From JANXVV01 sp038230975 (GTDB lineage Bacteria; Planctomycetota; Phycisphaerae; Tepidisphaerales; Tepidisphaeraceae), in contig JBBRMF010000016.1 of assembly GCA_038230975.1 (NCBI GenBank), positions 1 through 38,543 on the forward strand: 38,543 nucleotides of DNA. The letters are read 5' to 3'. This document shows, one piece after another, positions 17,071 through 25,657 of this stretch (position 1 is its first letter; every line of letters starts with the position of its first letter). The notes under the pieces were generated by a model that worked only from the letters and a program-made list of their open reading frames with translations, searched no databases and was not told where the DNA came from. A program made the position numbers and the translations under genes.

Positions 17071-17134
17071 GTGGCGTGGGCGTCTCGCCCGCGTTTTCTT
17101 AAAAAGAAATGCACGGGCGAGACGCCCATGCCAC
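17071..17134. repeat. Complete GTGGCGTGGGCGTC palindromic repeat
   Basis: Arms at 17071-17093 and 17112-17134 pair over 23 positions with two mismatches that would be G-U pairs in RNA. The loop contains TTTTCTTAAAAAGAAAT. It begins 17 bases after the sigma factor stop. A truncated copy in reverse orientation is at 1393-1439. It could act as a transcript-end hairpin, but the matching copy elsewhere shows it is a dispersed element. Confidence 0.85.
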
Positions 17135-17147
17135 CATTTTTCCAAAG

Positions 17148-17171
17148 CTCTAAAGCGGACCCTGCGAAGAG
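17148..17171. repeat. 24-base repeat, copy 1 (CTCTAAAGCGGACCCT core)
   Basis: Matches 27165-27188 at 22 of 24 positions (CTCTAAAGCGGACCCT, variable base, CGAA, variable base, AG). Both copies sit in non-coding sequence next to a hairpin: the palindromic repeat at 17071-17134 here, a short hairpin at 27130-27165 there. Its nature is unknown to me. Confidence 0.7.
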
Positions 17172-17289
17172 TGAGTAATGTGATGTGATTGAACAGACCT
17201 CTCCTCCGGCAGTGGACTGGCTGCATGAGGGCGAACGTGAGACCCGACATGGAAGCTCCATTCCTTCCGCGTTTTGTTTCCCGGTCGCA

Positions 17290-17317
17290 CCCTCCCCTGG
17301 ATAATCACAGGGGAGGG
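17290..17317. repeat. Perfect 10-bp hairpin
   Basis: CCCTCCCCTG at 17290-17299 pairs exactly with CAGGGGAGGG at 17308-17317 across an eight-base loop. It lies in the leader of the anti-sigma gene, about 75 bases before its start codon. There is no U-tract after it. It may be another degenerate palindromic repeat or affect the sigma/anti-sigma expression ratio. Confidence 0.65.
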
Positions 17318-17392
17318 CAAAGAGGTCTTGATCTGGCCCTGGCGTTTGCCGGCAGATACGATTTGCCGCATGGTTCGTTTGGATCGGTTTTC

Positions 17393-17923
17393 ATGAGCAA
17401 GTGCAATTTCCAATCTCTGATCGGCGCGTATTACGATCGCGAGCTCGATCCGAAAGCAGCTGGCAAGGTTGAGAAACATTTGACGGAATGCCCGGTCTGC
17501 ACCGCCGAGTTGGAAGCCATGGGCGATCTTTCCGCCCGCATTCATACGGTCGTTTCATGGTCCGGAATGGATCGTGCCGAATCGGCCCGGTTGCATCAGG
17601 CGGTTCGCGATGCCGATGAATCATTTTCCGACAGTCTTCCGCTGTTCCGTACGATGGGCCTTCTGGGCGCGTTGGCGGCCTCGGTTTTGATCGTCTGCGG
17701 CGTCTGGTTGCTCGATACGCGAAATGATCCTTCTGCGATAAATTCTGGACTCCATCCTGTGGCTTTGGCCCCGGAGTGGGAGCGTGTGGCGACGACCGGT
17801 TATGCCGATCCCAGCCCGGGGTTGGTGGGGGACATGTTTTTTTCCCCTCGGTACGCCGTTGATTGGATGTTGGATGATCTGACCGTGACGGAACATAAGC
17901 CATGGGTAAAGCCAAAATCATAA
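17393..17923 (+). CDS. Anti-sigma factor with zinc finger (ZAS/zf-HC2) and one membrane helix
   Basis: Membrane-anchored anti-sigma factor of 176 aa that would hold the ECF factor encoded upstream. The N-terminal ZAS motif is visible: Cys4, then His29-x3-Cys33-x2-Cys36 in KHLTECPVCTAEL. The single membrane helix spans about 87-107 (LLGALAASVLIVCGVWLL), leaving about 70 residues outside. ATG 17393 gives the correct family start (MSKCNFQSLIGAYYDREL); the open frame to 17189 runs through hairpin repeats and is not credible. The upstream ribosome site is weak. The stop overlaps the start of the Spy-like gene by 22 bases, suggesting coupled translation. Confidence 0.88.
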   Translation: MSKCNFQSLIGAYYDRELDPKAAGKVEKHLTECPVCTAELEAMGDLSARIHTVVSWSGMDRAESARLHQAVRDADESFSDSLPLFRTMGLLGALAASVLIVCGVWLLDTRNDPSAINSGLHPVALAPEWERVATTGYADPSPGLVGDMFFSPRYAVDWMLDDLTVTEHKPWVKPKS

Positions 17924-18423
17924 TGACGATCTTTTTCGTCCTGACGCTCAGCTCCGGGTTAGTCGCCGGGATGCTCGTTTCACGACTCCCCGGTCCCAAA
18001 CCGGTTGTGACCACTCCACGAACACCTTTGGCCGAAGAGCTTGGTTTAACGCCGGAGCAGAATGAAAAGATGCGCATTGTCTGGGAAGGCGTCAAAGTCA
18101 AAGTCGATGACTGCTTCCAAAGTGCCCAGTCGATCCAGAAAAAGCGAGATGACGCACTGCTGGCGTTACTGACGGAGGATCAGAAAGCGAAATTTGCCCG
18201 GATTCAGGAAAACTGTTCGACCTCGTTAGCCGCCTTGAAAACCGAGCGCGACGGGGCGTTTGATGAGGCGGTCAGGGAGACGGAAAAGTTTCTGACCGAA
18301 CCGCAAAAATTGCGTTATCGAGAAATTTTGCAGAATCGACTGCATCATGGCCCGCACCAAGGTGCCGCCGGCGCGGCACCGGATTGGTTGACCCCCGGAA
18401 CATCGCCTGGTCTCAAGAACTAG
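17902..18423 (+). CDS. Spy/CpxP-like periplasmic protein (LTxxQ type), probable sensor or envelope chaperone
   Basis: Membrane-tethered, mostly helical protein of 173 aa. An N-terminal hydrophobic segment (residues 5-27) is followed by a helical domain with LTPEQNEKM, LTEDQKAKF and LTEPQKLRYREIL. These are the LTxxQ-type repeats of the Spy/CpxP and CnrX/heavy-metal-sensor group. Two cysteines (near 71 and 102) and a tail HHGPHQG are possible metal ligands. It overlaps the anti-sigma gene by 22 bases and is the last gene of the sigma cassette. In CnrYXH-like systems such proteins modulate the anti-sigma factor from the periplasm; that role here is inferred from gene order. Confidence 0.8.
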   Translation: MGKAKIIMTIFFVLTLSSGLVAGMLVSRLPGPKPVVTTPRTPLAEELGLTPEQNEKMRIVWEGVKVKVDDCFQSAQSIQKKRDDALLALLTEDQKAKFARIQENCSTSLAALKTERDGAFDEAVRETEKFLTEPQKLRYREILQNRLHHGPHQGAAGAAPDWLTPGTSPGLKN

Positions 18424-18488
18424 CACGGCACGGGTTACTTCAGTGACCCTGTTCTGCTCAAAAGTCAAAATTGAATATTTCCTCGATC

Positions 18489-18620
18489 GTTCCTCCCTTC
18501 CCGCTGGTGGGGGAGAGTGTGGGCAGGGGTCGCCCGGACAGAGAGAGTGGCGTTGTTTTGGGGTGTCCCATCGCGCCATCGACCCCTTCCCTCACTCTCC
18601 CCCGCCATGTTTGGGAGAAC
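18489..18620. repeat. Long imperfect inverted repeat with GGGGGAGAGTG core
   Basis: Arm 18489-18532 pairs with 18580-18620. The best match is GGGGGAGAGTGTGGGCAGGG on the left against the reverse complement of CCCTTCCCTCACTCTCCCCC on the right, with flanking GTTC...GTCG also paired. The loop of 47 bases has no gene. It fills most of the 333-base gap between the Spy-like gene and the S53 peptidase. It may serve as a terminator for the sigma cassette but lacks a U-tract, so I treat it as a palindromic repeat. Confidence 0.75.
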
Positions 18621-18756
18621 GGCAGGACAGAATCGGCAAAAATTGACGAGTTCTCCTTGCATTCTCATTGAGACCTCATCTAAAGTCGTTAGGCTTTCAA
18701 GAAGATAAGCCAACGAGATTCGGATTTCTGTGTCTTTCCGGGTCGAGGAGTGAAGA

Positions 18757-20658
18757 ATGGGCTTGCCAAAAAAGAGCATGAAGTTCTCTGTGCGCCTGAA
18801 CGTCGAGGGGCTCGAATCGCGACAGCTACTGTCTACGGTTAATTTCTGCGCGCATGTGGATTCCAGGCATCCGCCACATCTGTCACAGGTTCCCTCACAA
18901 GTTCAAGGCTATACGCCCGCTCAAATCCGCCATACCTACGGCTTTGATCAAGTCGCCGGTGACGGTAGTGGCCAGACCATTGCCATCGTCGATGCGTATC
19001 GACATCCGAGCATCGCCGCTGATTTGGCCGCGTTTGATCTCAAATTCGGAATTGCCGCACCCCCCAGCTTCAAAGCGGTAAATCAGACCGGTGGCCCGGA
19101 CACCAACGTTAAAGTGAATTCCGGTTGGGCATCCGAAATCGCGATGGATGTGGAATGGGCCCACGCGATTGCCCCGAATGCCGGCATTCTGCTGGTCGAA
19201 ACAAAATCCGACGATTTTTCCGATCTCATGGCGGGTGTGGATTACGCCCGCAAGGTCACGGGCGTTTCGGTGGTTTCACTCAGTTGGGGCAGCAGCGAAT
19301 TCCGCGGCCAAAAGGCGTATGACGCCATCCTGACCACTCCAGCCGGTCATCAAGGCGTGACATTTGTCGCCGCCTCCGGCGATGAAGGTTCCGGGTCTGG
19401 TGCCGAATGGCCCGCCACATCACCGGGCGTGCTTTCGGTCGGTGGAACCTCCCTGAAAACGAGTGGATCCGATGGAACGTATTCAAGCGAAGTCAGTTGG
19501 AAAAGAAGCACGGGCGGTGTCAGCCGCTATGAAAAAGCACCCGCTTATCAAGGCGTTTTGCAAAGTGGCGGCATGCGCACTTCGCCCGATGTCGCCTACA
19601 ACGCCGACCCCAACACTGGCTTTGCCGTATATAGCTCGGTCCGCGATGGTGGGGTGGTGGGGTGGTCGGTGTTAGGCGGCACTAGCGCCGGCACCCCGCA
19701 GTGGGCCGCGCAGGTCGCGTTAGCCAATCAGCTTCGTGCGGCGGCAGGTTTCAGCTCACTGGATGGCTCCACTGGAACGCTCCCCGCTCTTTATTCGCTT
19801 TACAGCCCACCGGGCACCACCGGATTTGCAACGTATACCATTGATTTCCATGACATCGTTCAAGGCCGATCAACTGGCCGTCAACGCCCGGGGACAGGTT
19901 ACGATGAGGTCACAGGCCTGGGTTCACCCGATGCGCCGCAAATCATCTACGCACTCGTACATGCAGACGGCAGTATTGCCGTCACCAACCCTGTGCCCAC
20001 GCCCAAAACCACTCGCGTGACCGCCCGTCATTCGCGCGTGTTCGCCAGCAATAATGTGACGGCCGATGTTTCCGTTACACCCACCGTTCCCGTCCTCAGC
20101 ACAGTGAAAGTCGTCGCGAAAAGTGTGCGTCAGACGGTTTCTCAATTGAATCTCGGCACCACGACCGCCAGCGTGATCTTGGCCAATGCCGCCCGGGCAA
20201 TTTTGCCTGTCTACGTCACGACTCAATTTCATCAACCTTCTGCCGCATACATTTACGCGCCGGTTGAGGGGCAATTGAATTCCACCGAGCTTACGAATCC
20301 TGAAGCAGTGCCCGCGCCGCAAACGGTCGCCAGCATCGCGGGCGATGTTTCCAATTCCGTTGCGGCCTCCTCCCGCCTCGCCGAATCGGCAATCCCCATG
20401 TTTTGGAATCTGGGCCAATCCCTCCCCATGGCTTCCTTTGCCGATGCGATGGCGGACTTTGCCTATGAATCCTCCGCGCTCGGTACCGCTGTCAATCATG
20501 TCAGCACGCACGCTCTCGCCTGGACGGTCACCGTATCGATGGTCGCAGTGGATCTGATCCTGATCGGTTACTGGCGCGCGGGTCGTCAATCAATGCGCGG
20601 CAACGCCCGCGCCCAATCGGAGCGCTCCCGGTTTTGCCTTGCACCGATTCATCGCTAA
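18757..20658 (+). CDS. Exported sedolisin-family (S53) serine-carboxyl peptidase without pro-domain
   Basis: Predicted surface or secreted endopeptidase of 633 aa. The N-terminus lacks a classical signal peptide but has LNVEGLESRQLLS (14-26), a motif recurrent at the start of exported planctomycete proteins. The catalytic domain follows: Glu127 and Asp131 in SEIAMDVEWAHAIAPNA, Asp209 in AASGDEGSGSG, Ser310 in VLGGTSAGTPQWAA, plus SPDVAYNADPNTGFAVY. These match S53 rather than subtilisin S8. The usual long S53 activation pro-domain is missing: only about 50 residues precede the catalytic fold. Residues about 410-580 are a low-complexity Thr/Val/Ala-rich region, followed by a hydrophobic segment (about 590-610) and a basic tail (a membrane anchor). 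ATG 18757 is supported by TCGAGGAGTGAAG just upstream. Confidence 0.87.
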   Translation: MGLPKKSMKFSVRLNVEGLESRQLLSTVNFCAHVDSRHPPHLSQVPSQVQGYTPAQIRHTYGFDQVAGDGSGQTIAIVDAYRHPSIAADLAAFDLKFGIAAPPSFKAVNQTGGPDTNVKVNSGWASEIAMDVEWAHAIAPNAGILLVETKSDDFSDLMAGVDYARKVTGVSVVSLSWGSSEFRGQKAYDAILTTPAGHQGVTFVAASGDEGSGSGAEWPATSPGVLSVGGTSLKTSGSDGTYSSEVSWKRSTGGVSRYEKAPAYQGVLQSGGMRTSPDVAYNADPNTGFAVYSSVRDGGVVGWSVLGGTSAGTPQWAAQVALANQLRAAAGFSSLDGSTGTLPALYSLYSPPGTTGFATYTIDFHDIVQGRSTGRQRPGTGYDEVTGLGSPDAPQIIYALVHADGSIAVTNPVPTPKTTRVTARHSRVFASNNVTADVSVTPTVPVLSTVKVVAKSVRQTVSQLNLGTTTASVILANAARAILPVYVTTQFHQPSAAYIYAPVEGQLNSTELTNPEAVPAPQTVASIAGDVSNSVAASSRLAESAIPMFWNLGQSLPMASFADAMADFAYESSALGTAVNHVSTHALAWTVTVSMVAVDLILIGYWRAGRQSMRGNARAQSERSRFCLAPIHR

Positions 20659-20882
20659 CCGCAAGTGTACCAAATCATTTATCCGCCCTCACTTTGGAGC
20701 GGTCTCCAAAACCGCGGCATATTCATTGTGGCCTCCCAAACAAGCACGCCCGAATCGCTTTATTCCACCTGTTCCGTCCCTGCCGTTTGAAACGCCGTCA
20801 AATCTGAACAATAAACCGCGCTGACATCCGTTTAAAGATCGTCGTGTGATGTGAATTCCGATGATCGCCATACGGGTGAACC

Positions 20883-22337
20883 ATGAACCGAATCCCAAAT
20901 TACAATCCGCTGGAACATACGCCTCGCCTTGAAGATGCCTTCATGACTCGCCGCCAGATGTTAAAGCGGACGGGCATGGGGATGGGGGCGATGTCATTGG
21001 CGATGATGCTGGGGGAAGGGCTTTTCCCATCTATCGCTTCTGCTGCGGAGAATGCTGCAAGTGCGGCGGTCGGGAATCCGCTTGCTGCGGTCGCAAACCC
21101 GCTTGCTGCGCGTGCGGCTCATTTTGCGGCGAAAGCCAAGTATGTCATTCATATTTTCGCCGGGGGTGGGCCTTCCCATGTGGATACCTGGGATCCCAAA
21201 CCCGCGCTTGCCAAATACGCCGATCAAACCCTCCCGGGGTTGAATGGGCTTTCCTATCCATCCGCATTTAAATTCCAAAAACAAGGTCAATCGGGCATCG
21301 AAGTCAGCGAACTTTTTCCGCATCTGGGAAAGTGCATCGATGACATGTGCGTCATCCGCTCGATGTGGACCGATGTCCCCGCGCACGAACCGGCTTCCAA
21401 ATTCATGCACACCGGTTCCCTCCAAATACAAAAGCCCAGCATGGGTTCATGGGTGGTCTATGGCCTGGGCACAGTCAATCAGAATATGCCGGGCTTTATC
21501 TCACTGGGAGGTAAAGCAGAGTTTCGGCAGGCCTCTTTTCTCCCGAGCCTGTATCAGGGTGTAAATGTGAATTACAGCCCGAACATGCCGTTGAATCAGG
21601 TGCTGCTGAACATTCGCAATCAGTTCAGTTCCAGCGATCAACAGGAACGCCAACTGGATCTGGCGCGTCGACTCAACACGCTTCACTCCGAAAAACTTCA
21701 TAAAGAAGAACAGCTCGAAGCCCGCATCGAATCCTTCGAGATGGCCTTCAAAATGCAGACCGAAGCGACCGATGCCTTTGACATCACGAAAGAAGCTCCC
21801 GAAACCCGCGCGATGTACGGCAACTCAGACCTCAGCTCCAAGCTCCTCGTCGCCCGCCGTCTGGTTGAACGCGGTGTGCGATTCGTGCAGGTCTTCGATT
21901 CCGGCTGGGATCATCACGGCAATCTTGAAGTGAGCCTGAAGAAAAAATGCGACGGCCTCGATCAACCCGCCGCTGCACTCATTCAAGATCTCAAACAGCG
22001 AGGTTTGCTCGATCAGACATTGATCATCTGGGGCGGTGAATTCGGCCGTACCGTCACGCGCGATCGCGGTGGCAACGCCAACCCCGGTCGCGATCACAAC
22101 GGGCGCGGTTTCTGCACCTGGATGGCCGGCGGCGGTGTCAAAGGCGGGACCACCTACGGCGAAACCGATGAATTCGGTGCCCGCGCCGCCGTCAATCGCG
22201 TTCATGTTCACGATCTCCATGCAACGACTTTAGCGCTACTCGGCTTCGATCACAAAAAGCTCACGTACCGCTACAACGGCCGCGATTTCCGCTTCACCGA
22301 CAACTTCGGAAACATCGTAAAAGATGTCATCGCGTGA
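20883..22337 (+). CDS. DUF1501 protein with Tat signal, partner of the PSD1 protein downstream
   Basis: Exported protein of 484 aa of the DUF1501 family, which is related to the sulfatase/alkaline-phosphatase fold. MTRRQMLKRTGMGMGAMSLAMML (from residue 21) is a twin-arginine signal followed by an AS(I)ASAAE-type cleavage region. Family motifs include FAGGGPSHVDTWDPKPAL, VIRSMWTDVPAHEPASKF, GWDHHGNLE, IIWGGEFGRT, GRDHNGRGF and HATTLALLGFDH. ATG 20883 is used; ATG 20943, at the Tat motif itself, is an alternative. DUF1501 genes are usually adjacent to PSD1 (DUF1549/DUF1553) genes, as here: the PSD1 gene starts 154 bases downstream, separated by a palindromic repeat. The biochemical activity is not established. 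Confidence 0.93.
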   Translation: MNRIPNYNPLEHTPRLEDAFMTRRQMLKRTGMGMGAMSLAMMLGEGLFPSIASAAENAASAAVGNPLAAVANPLAARAAHFAAKAKYVIHIFAGGGPSHVDTWDPKPALAKYADQTLPGLNGLSYPSAFKFQKQGQSGIEVSELFPHLGKCIDDMCVIRSMWTDVPAHEPASKFMHTGSLQIQKPSMGSWVVYGLGTVNQNMPGFISLGGKAEFRQASFLPSLYQGVNVNYSPNMPLNQVLLNIRNQFSSSDQQERQLDLARRLNTLHSEKLHKEEQLEARIESFEMAFKMQTEATDAFDITKEAPETRAMYGNSDLSSKLLVARRLVERGVRFVQVFDSGWDHHGNLEVSLKKKCDGLDQPAAALIQDLKQRGLLDQTLIIWGGEFGRTVTRDRGGNANPGRDHNGRGFCTWMAGGGVKGGTTYGETDEFGARAAVNRVHVHDLHATTLALLGFDHKKLTYRYNGRDFRFTDNFGNIVKDVIA

Positions 22338-22348
22338 GAAATAAAATC

Positions 22349-22464
22349 GTGGCACGGGCTTCCAGCCCGTATGAGCGGGCAAGTGCTAAAAACAAATCAG
22401 ATCTGTTGATGACATTGATTTTCTAATGTTCAGATCGCAAACACGGGCTGGAAGCCCGTGCCAC
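22349..22464. repeat. Perfect 22-bp inverted repeat between DUF1501 and PSD1 genes
   Basis: Positions 22349-22370 are the exact reverse complement of 22443-22464; the arm begins GTGGCACGGGCTTCCAGCCC. The 72-base centre is AT-rich and contains CAGATCTG. The arm is itself partly palindromic (GGGCTTCCAGCCC). It sits inside the likely operon, between a stop at 22337 and a start at 22492. The longer reading of the PSD1 gene from 22426 would run through the right arm, which argues for the later start. Confidence 0.9.
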
Positions 22465-22491
22465 AATGAGCTTTTAAATACGGGATTCGAA

Positions 22492-25400
22492 ATGAATCGA
22501 AAAGCAATTCAATTCGCGATCATCACATCTGTGATCCTCGCCACCCTCGCCCTCACCGCCCAAGCCGCCAAGGTCATCAACATCTCCGGCAAGCCTGCCC
22601 CTGCATCGGTTCAACCGGCACAACCCGTTGCCAAAGCCCCTCAACTCACCAAACCCCAGCTCGATTTCTTCGAATCAAAAATCCGTCCCATCCTCTCCTC
22701 TAACTGCTACAAATGTCACAGCACCGATCCCGACGCCAAGGTAAAAGGTGGCCTGCTCCTCGACAGCCGCGAAGGTTGGATGAAAGGCGGTGATAACGGC
22801 CCGGTGATCGTTCCCGGTGACCCCGCCAAAAGTAAGCTGATTCTCGCGATCAACTATAAAGATGCCGACCTTCAAATGCCTCCCAAAGGCGAGAAGCTCA
22901 GCGACAAAGACATCGCCGATCTCACCGCCTGGGTCCGCATGGGTGCCCCCGACCCGCGCACCGCAGCCGCCGGCAAGCTCACCGGAATGAACGATAAAGC
23001 CCGTTCTCACTGGGCCTATCAACCCGTCAGAAAGCCCGCCGTGCCGCAGGTCAAAGAGACCGCCTGGGTTCACTCGCCGGTCGACGCCTTCGTCCTTTCG
23101 AAGCTTGAAAAGAATGACATGAAACCTTCGCCGCCTGCTTCGAAGGAAGTTTTAATCCGTCGGGCGACCTATGACTTGATCGGTCTTCCTCCGACTCCAG
23201 AAGAGGTGCAGGCGTTCGTCGATGATAAATCGCCGAACGCTTTTGAGGCGGTAGTGAATCGGCTCCTCGCGTCGCCGCATTACGGCGAGCGATGGGGCCG
23301 ATTTTGGCTCGACAGCGCCCGCTACAGCGACACCACCGGCATCGAAGGCAACGCGCGCGGCCAAGAGTACCGCTACGCCCACGCCTGGACCTATCGCGAC
23401 TACGTCATTCGCTCCTACAACGAAGACAAACCCTACGATCAATTTCTGATGGAGCAGATCGCCGCCGACCAAATGCCGGTGTCCGAGCGAGATCCAAGCC
23501 GCCTGGCCGCCCTTGGTTTCATCACCGTCGGCAAGCGGTTCCAAAATCCAAATGACGTCATCGACGAACGCATTGATGCCCTCACCAAATCAACGATGGC
23601 GCTTACCGTCGCCTGCGCCCGCTGCCACGATCATAAGTTCGATCCCATTCCCACTGCCGACTACTATTCACTGCATGGCATCTTCGCCAGCACGGTCGAA
23701 CCCGGCATGATTGAACGCGGCAAACCTGGCATGGGCAAGATTGAAATCCGCCCATCCATGTCGCCCGCTGAAGCGGCCAGCATGAAGGCTGCCAAGAGCA
23801 CCGCCAATGCCTCTGCCAACAATCCCGCGTACGCCGACTACCTCAAACTTCGCACGGAGATCGAACAGAAAAATATCGCGACTTACTACGAAATGGTGCA
23901 GCAGAAGGGTGATGAATTCCGTAAGAACGCCGCCGGATATGTGTTGATCGCCATGTACGGCCGCAAAGGCGATCGTGATGATCTGATCACGCGCAACAAA
24001 CTGATCGCGGAATTTAAACTCAATAAAGAGATCTATCAGCAATTCCGTTTGCGTCCGCGCGAGGCGGCAATCTTCGCCCCGATGATTCGCTTCTCGGAAT
24101 TGTCAGCCGATCAAATCCAGTCGAAGGCGCGGGAACTCCTCGGTGAAATTTCCACCGGCAAGATGGCCGCCGGCGGAAAGTTCGGCCGTCTCACGATCAA
24201 TCCGCTCGTCGTGGCTGCGTTCCGGGAAGTCAGTCCGGAATCCATCAAAACAATTCGCGATGTTTCGGCGGTCTACGGCAAACTCTTCGCGTCCATCGAG
24301 CCACAAGTGAAGGCCTACATTCAAGCCAACCGCGCGGCCACCGCTACGGCCGTCAAAGGGTTCGATGAAAGTCTCGTCGAGCTCATTCAAATCCCCGCCC
24401 CCGTTCACGCCGCCAGCGAAATTACCGATACCGATCGCCTCCGAACTTTCATCCAGGAAATCCCGCAGCAAAACGGCGGCGCGTATCGCAGGTTCGCTTT
24501 CTCGGAGCTCAACGAGCTGGACCTGACCCACCCCGGTGCCCCGGCTACCCCCATGCTCGTGACCGATTCGCCGAATCCACACAACTCCCCGATCTTCATT
24601 CGCGGCGAAGCCCAGAACCGCAGCCCGGTCGTACCCCGACAGTTCCTGGAGATTCTCTCCGGCCCAAGTCGCCATCCTTTCACCATGGGCAGTGGCCGAA
24701 TCGAACTCGCCCGCGCCATCGCCAGCAAAGAAAATCCACTCACCGCCCGCGCTATGATCAACCGCGTCTGGATGCACCATTTCGGTGAAGCCTTCGTCCG
24801 CACACCCGATGATCTTGGCGTCCAATCCGAACCCCCCAGCCATCCGGAATTGCTCGACTATCTGGCCTCCCGATTCATGCAGGAAGGCTGGTCGCTGAAA
24901 AATATCCACCGCATGATCATGCTCTCCAGCACCTATCAGCAAAGTGGCGAGACCGTCGCCGCGTATGCCGAAAAAGATCCCGCCAATCGTCTATTATGGC
25001 GCGCCAATCTCCGCCGACTCGACTTCGAAGCCATCCGCGACACGATGGTCCAATTCACCGGCAAGGCCGATCTCACCGTTGGCGGCAAACCCGTGAACCT
25101 CACCGATGAACCCTACAGCAACCGTCGCTCCGTCTATGGCTACATCGATCGCGGCAGCGTCCCCGAGCTCATGCAGCAGTTCGACTTCAGCGACCCGGAC
25201 ATGACCAACAGTCGTCGCACTTCCACCATCGTCCCGCAACAAGCCCTGTTCTTCATGAACAGCCCCATGAGCATTGATGTCGCCCGCAAAATAGCCAGTC
25301 GCCCCGAGTTCATGGCTGCCACCGATGATGCCGCGCGCGTCCACGCCATCTACGAAGTACTCTTTCAAAGAAATCCCCGCGCCGAAGAAGTGCAATTCGC

Positions 25401-25647
25401 CATGGACTTCGTCTCGGAAGAAAAAGACAACGGCACCGCCAAGGTCGCGATCGCCGCGGACGACCTGAAAAAAGGCCCCAATCGCCTCGCTCGCAAATTT
25501 CCCAAGCTAGCCGGTGCCGGCAAGAACGCCGACAGCCGCCGCGCCGTCCAAAACCAGGGCGAACTCGTCGACCGCAAACCCATGTTGCCCTGGGAACTGT
25601 TTACCCAAGCCCTGCTCTTCACGAATGAATTGGCGTATGTGAATTAG
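22492..25647 (+). CDS. Planctomycete cytochrome-type protein PSCyt1-DUF1549-DUF1553 (PSD1)
   Basis: Exported protein of 1051 aa. The signal peptide (residues 1-26, cleaved near TAQAA) is followed by a haem-c motif CYKCH at 72-76 within the PSCyt1 domain (ILSSNCYKCHSTDPDAKVKG). DUF1549 follows (ATYDLIGLPPTPEEVQAFV, HYGERWGRFWLDSARYSDT), then CARCHDHKFDP, a helical middle region, and DUF1553 (MINRVWMHHFGEAFVRTPDD, SRRTSTIVPQQALFFMNSP). ATG 22492 is chosen for its clean signal peptide; the frame extends to 22426 inside the inverted repeat. It pairs with the DUF1501 gene upstream, the standard planctomycete arrangement. It is a distant paralogue of the protein at 12171-15296. CxxCH motifs suggest haem binding; enzymatic function is unproven. 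Confidence 0.93.
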   Translation: MNRKAIQFAIITSVILATLALTAQAAKVINISGKPAPASVQPAQPVAKAPQLTKPQLDFFESKIRPILSSNCYKCHSTDPDAKVKGGLLLDSREGWMKGGDNGPVIVPGDPAKSKLILAINYKDADLQMPPKGEKLSDKDIADLTAWVRMGAPDPRTAAAGKLTGMNDKARSHWAYQPVRKPAVPQVKETAWVHSPVDAFVLSKLEKNDMKPSPPASKEVLIRRATYDLIGLPPTPEEVQAFVDDKSPNAFEAVVNRLLASPHYGERWGRFWLDSARYSDTTGIEGNARGQEYRYAHAWTYRDYVIRSYNEDKPYDQFLMEQIAADQMPVSERDPSRLAALGFITVGKRFQNPNDVIDERIDALTKSTMALTVACARCHDHKFDPIPTADYYSLHGIFASTVEPGMIERGKPGMGKIEIRPSMSPAEAASMKAAKSTANASANNPAYADYLKLRTEIEQKNIATYYEMVQQKGDEFRKNAAGYVLIAMYGRKGDRDDLITRNKLIAEFKLNKEIYQQFRLRPREAAIFAPMIRFSELSADQIQSKARELLGEISTGKMAAGGKFGRLTINPLVVAAFREVSPESIKTIRDVSAVYGKLFASIEPQVKAYIQANRAATATAVKGFDESLVELIQIPAPVHAASEITDTDRLRTFIQEIPQQNGGAYRRFAFSELNELDLTHPGAPATPMLVTDSPNPHNSPIFIRGEAQNRSPVVPRQFLEILSGPSRHPFTMGSGRIELARAIASKENPLTARAMINRVWMHHFGEAFVRTPDDLGVQSEPPSHPELLDYLASRFMQEGWSLKNIHRMIMLSSTYQQSGETVAAYAEKDPANRLLWRANLRRLDFEAIRDTMVQFTGKADLTVGGKPVNLTDEPYSNRRSVYGYIDRGSVPELMQQFDFSDPDMTNSRRTSTIVPQQALFFMNSPMSIDVARKIASRPEFMAATDDAARVHAIYEVLFQRNPRAEEVQFAMDFVSEEKDNGTAKVAIAADDLKKGPNRLARKFPKLAGAGKNADSRRAVQNQGELVDRKPMLPWELFTQALLFTNELAYVN

Positions 25648-25657
25648 TGCAAATTCG

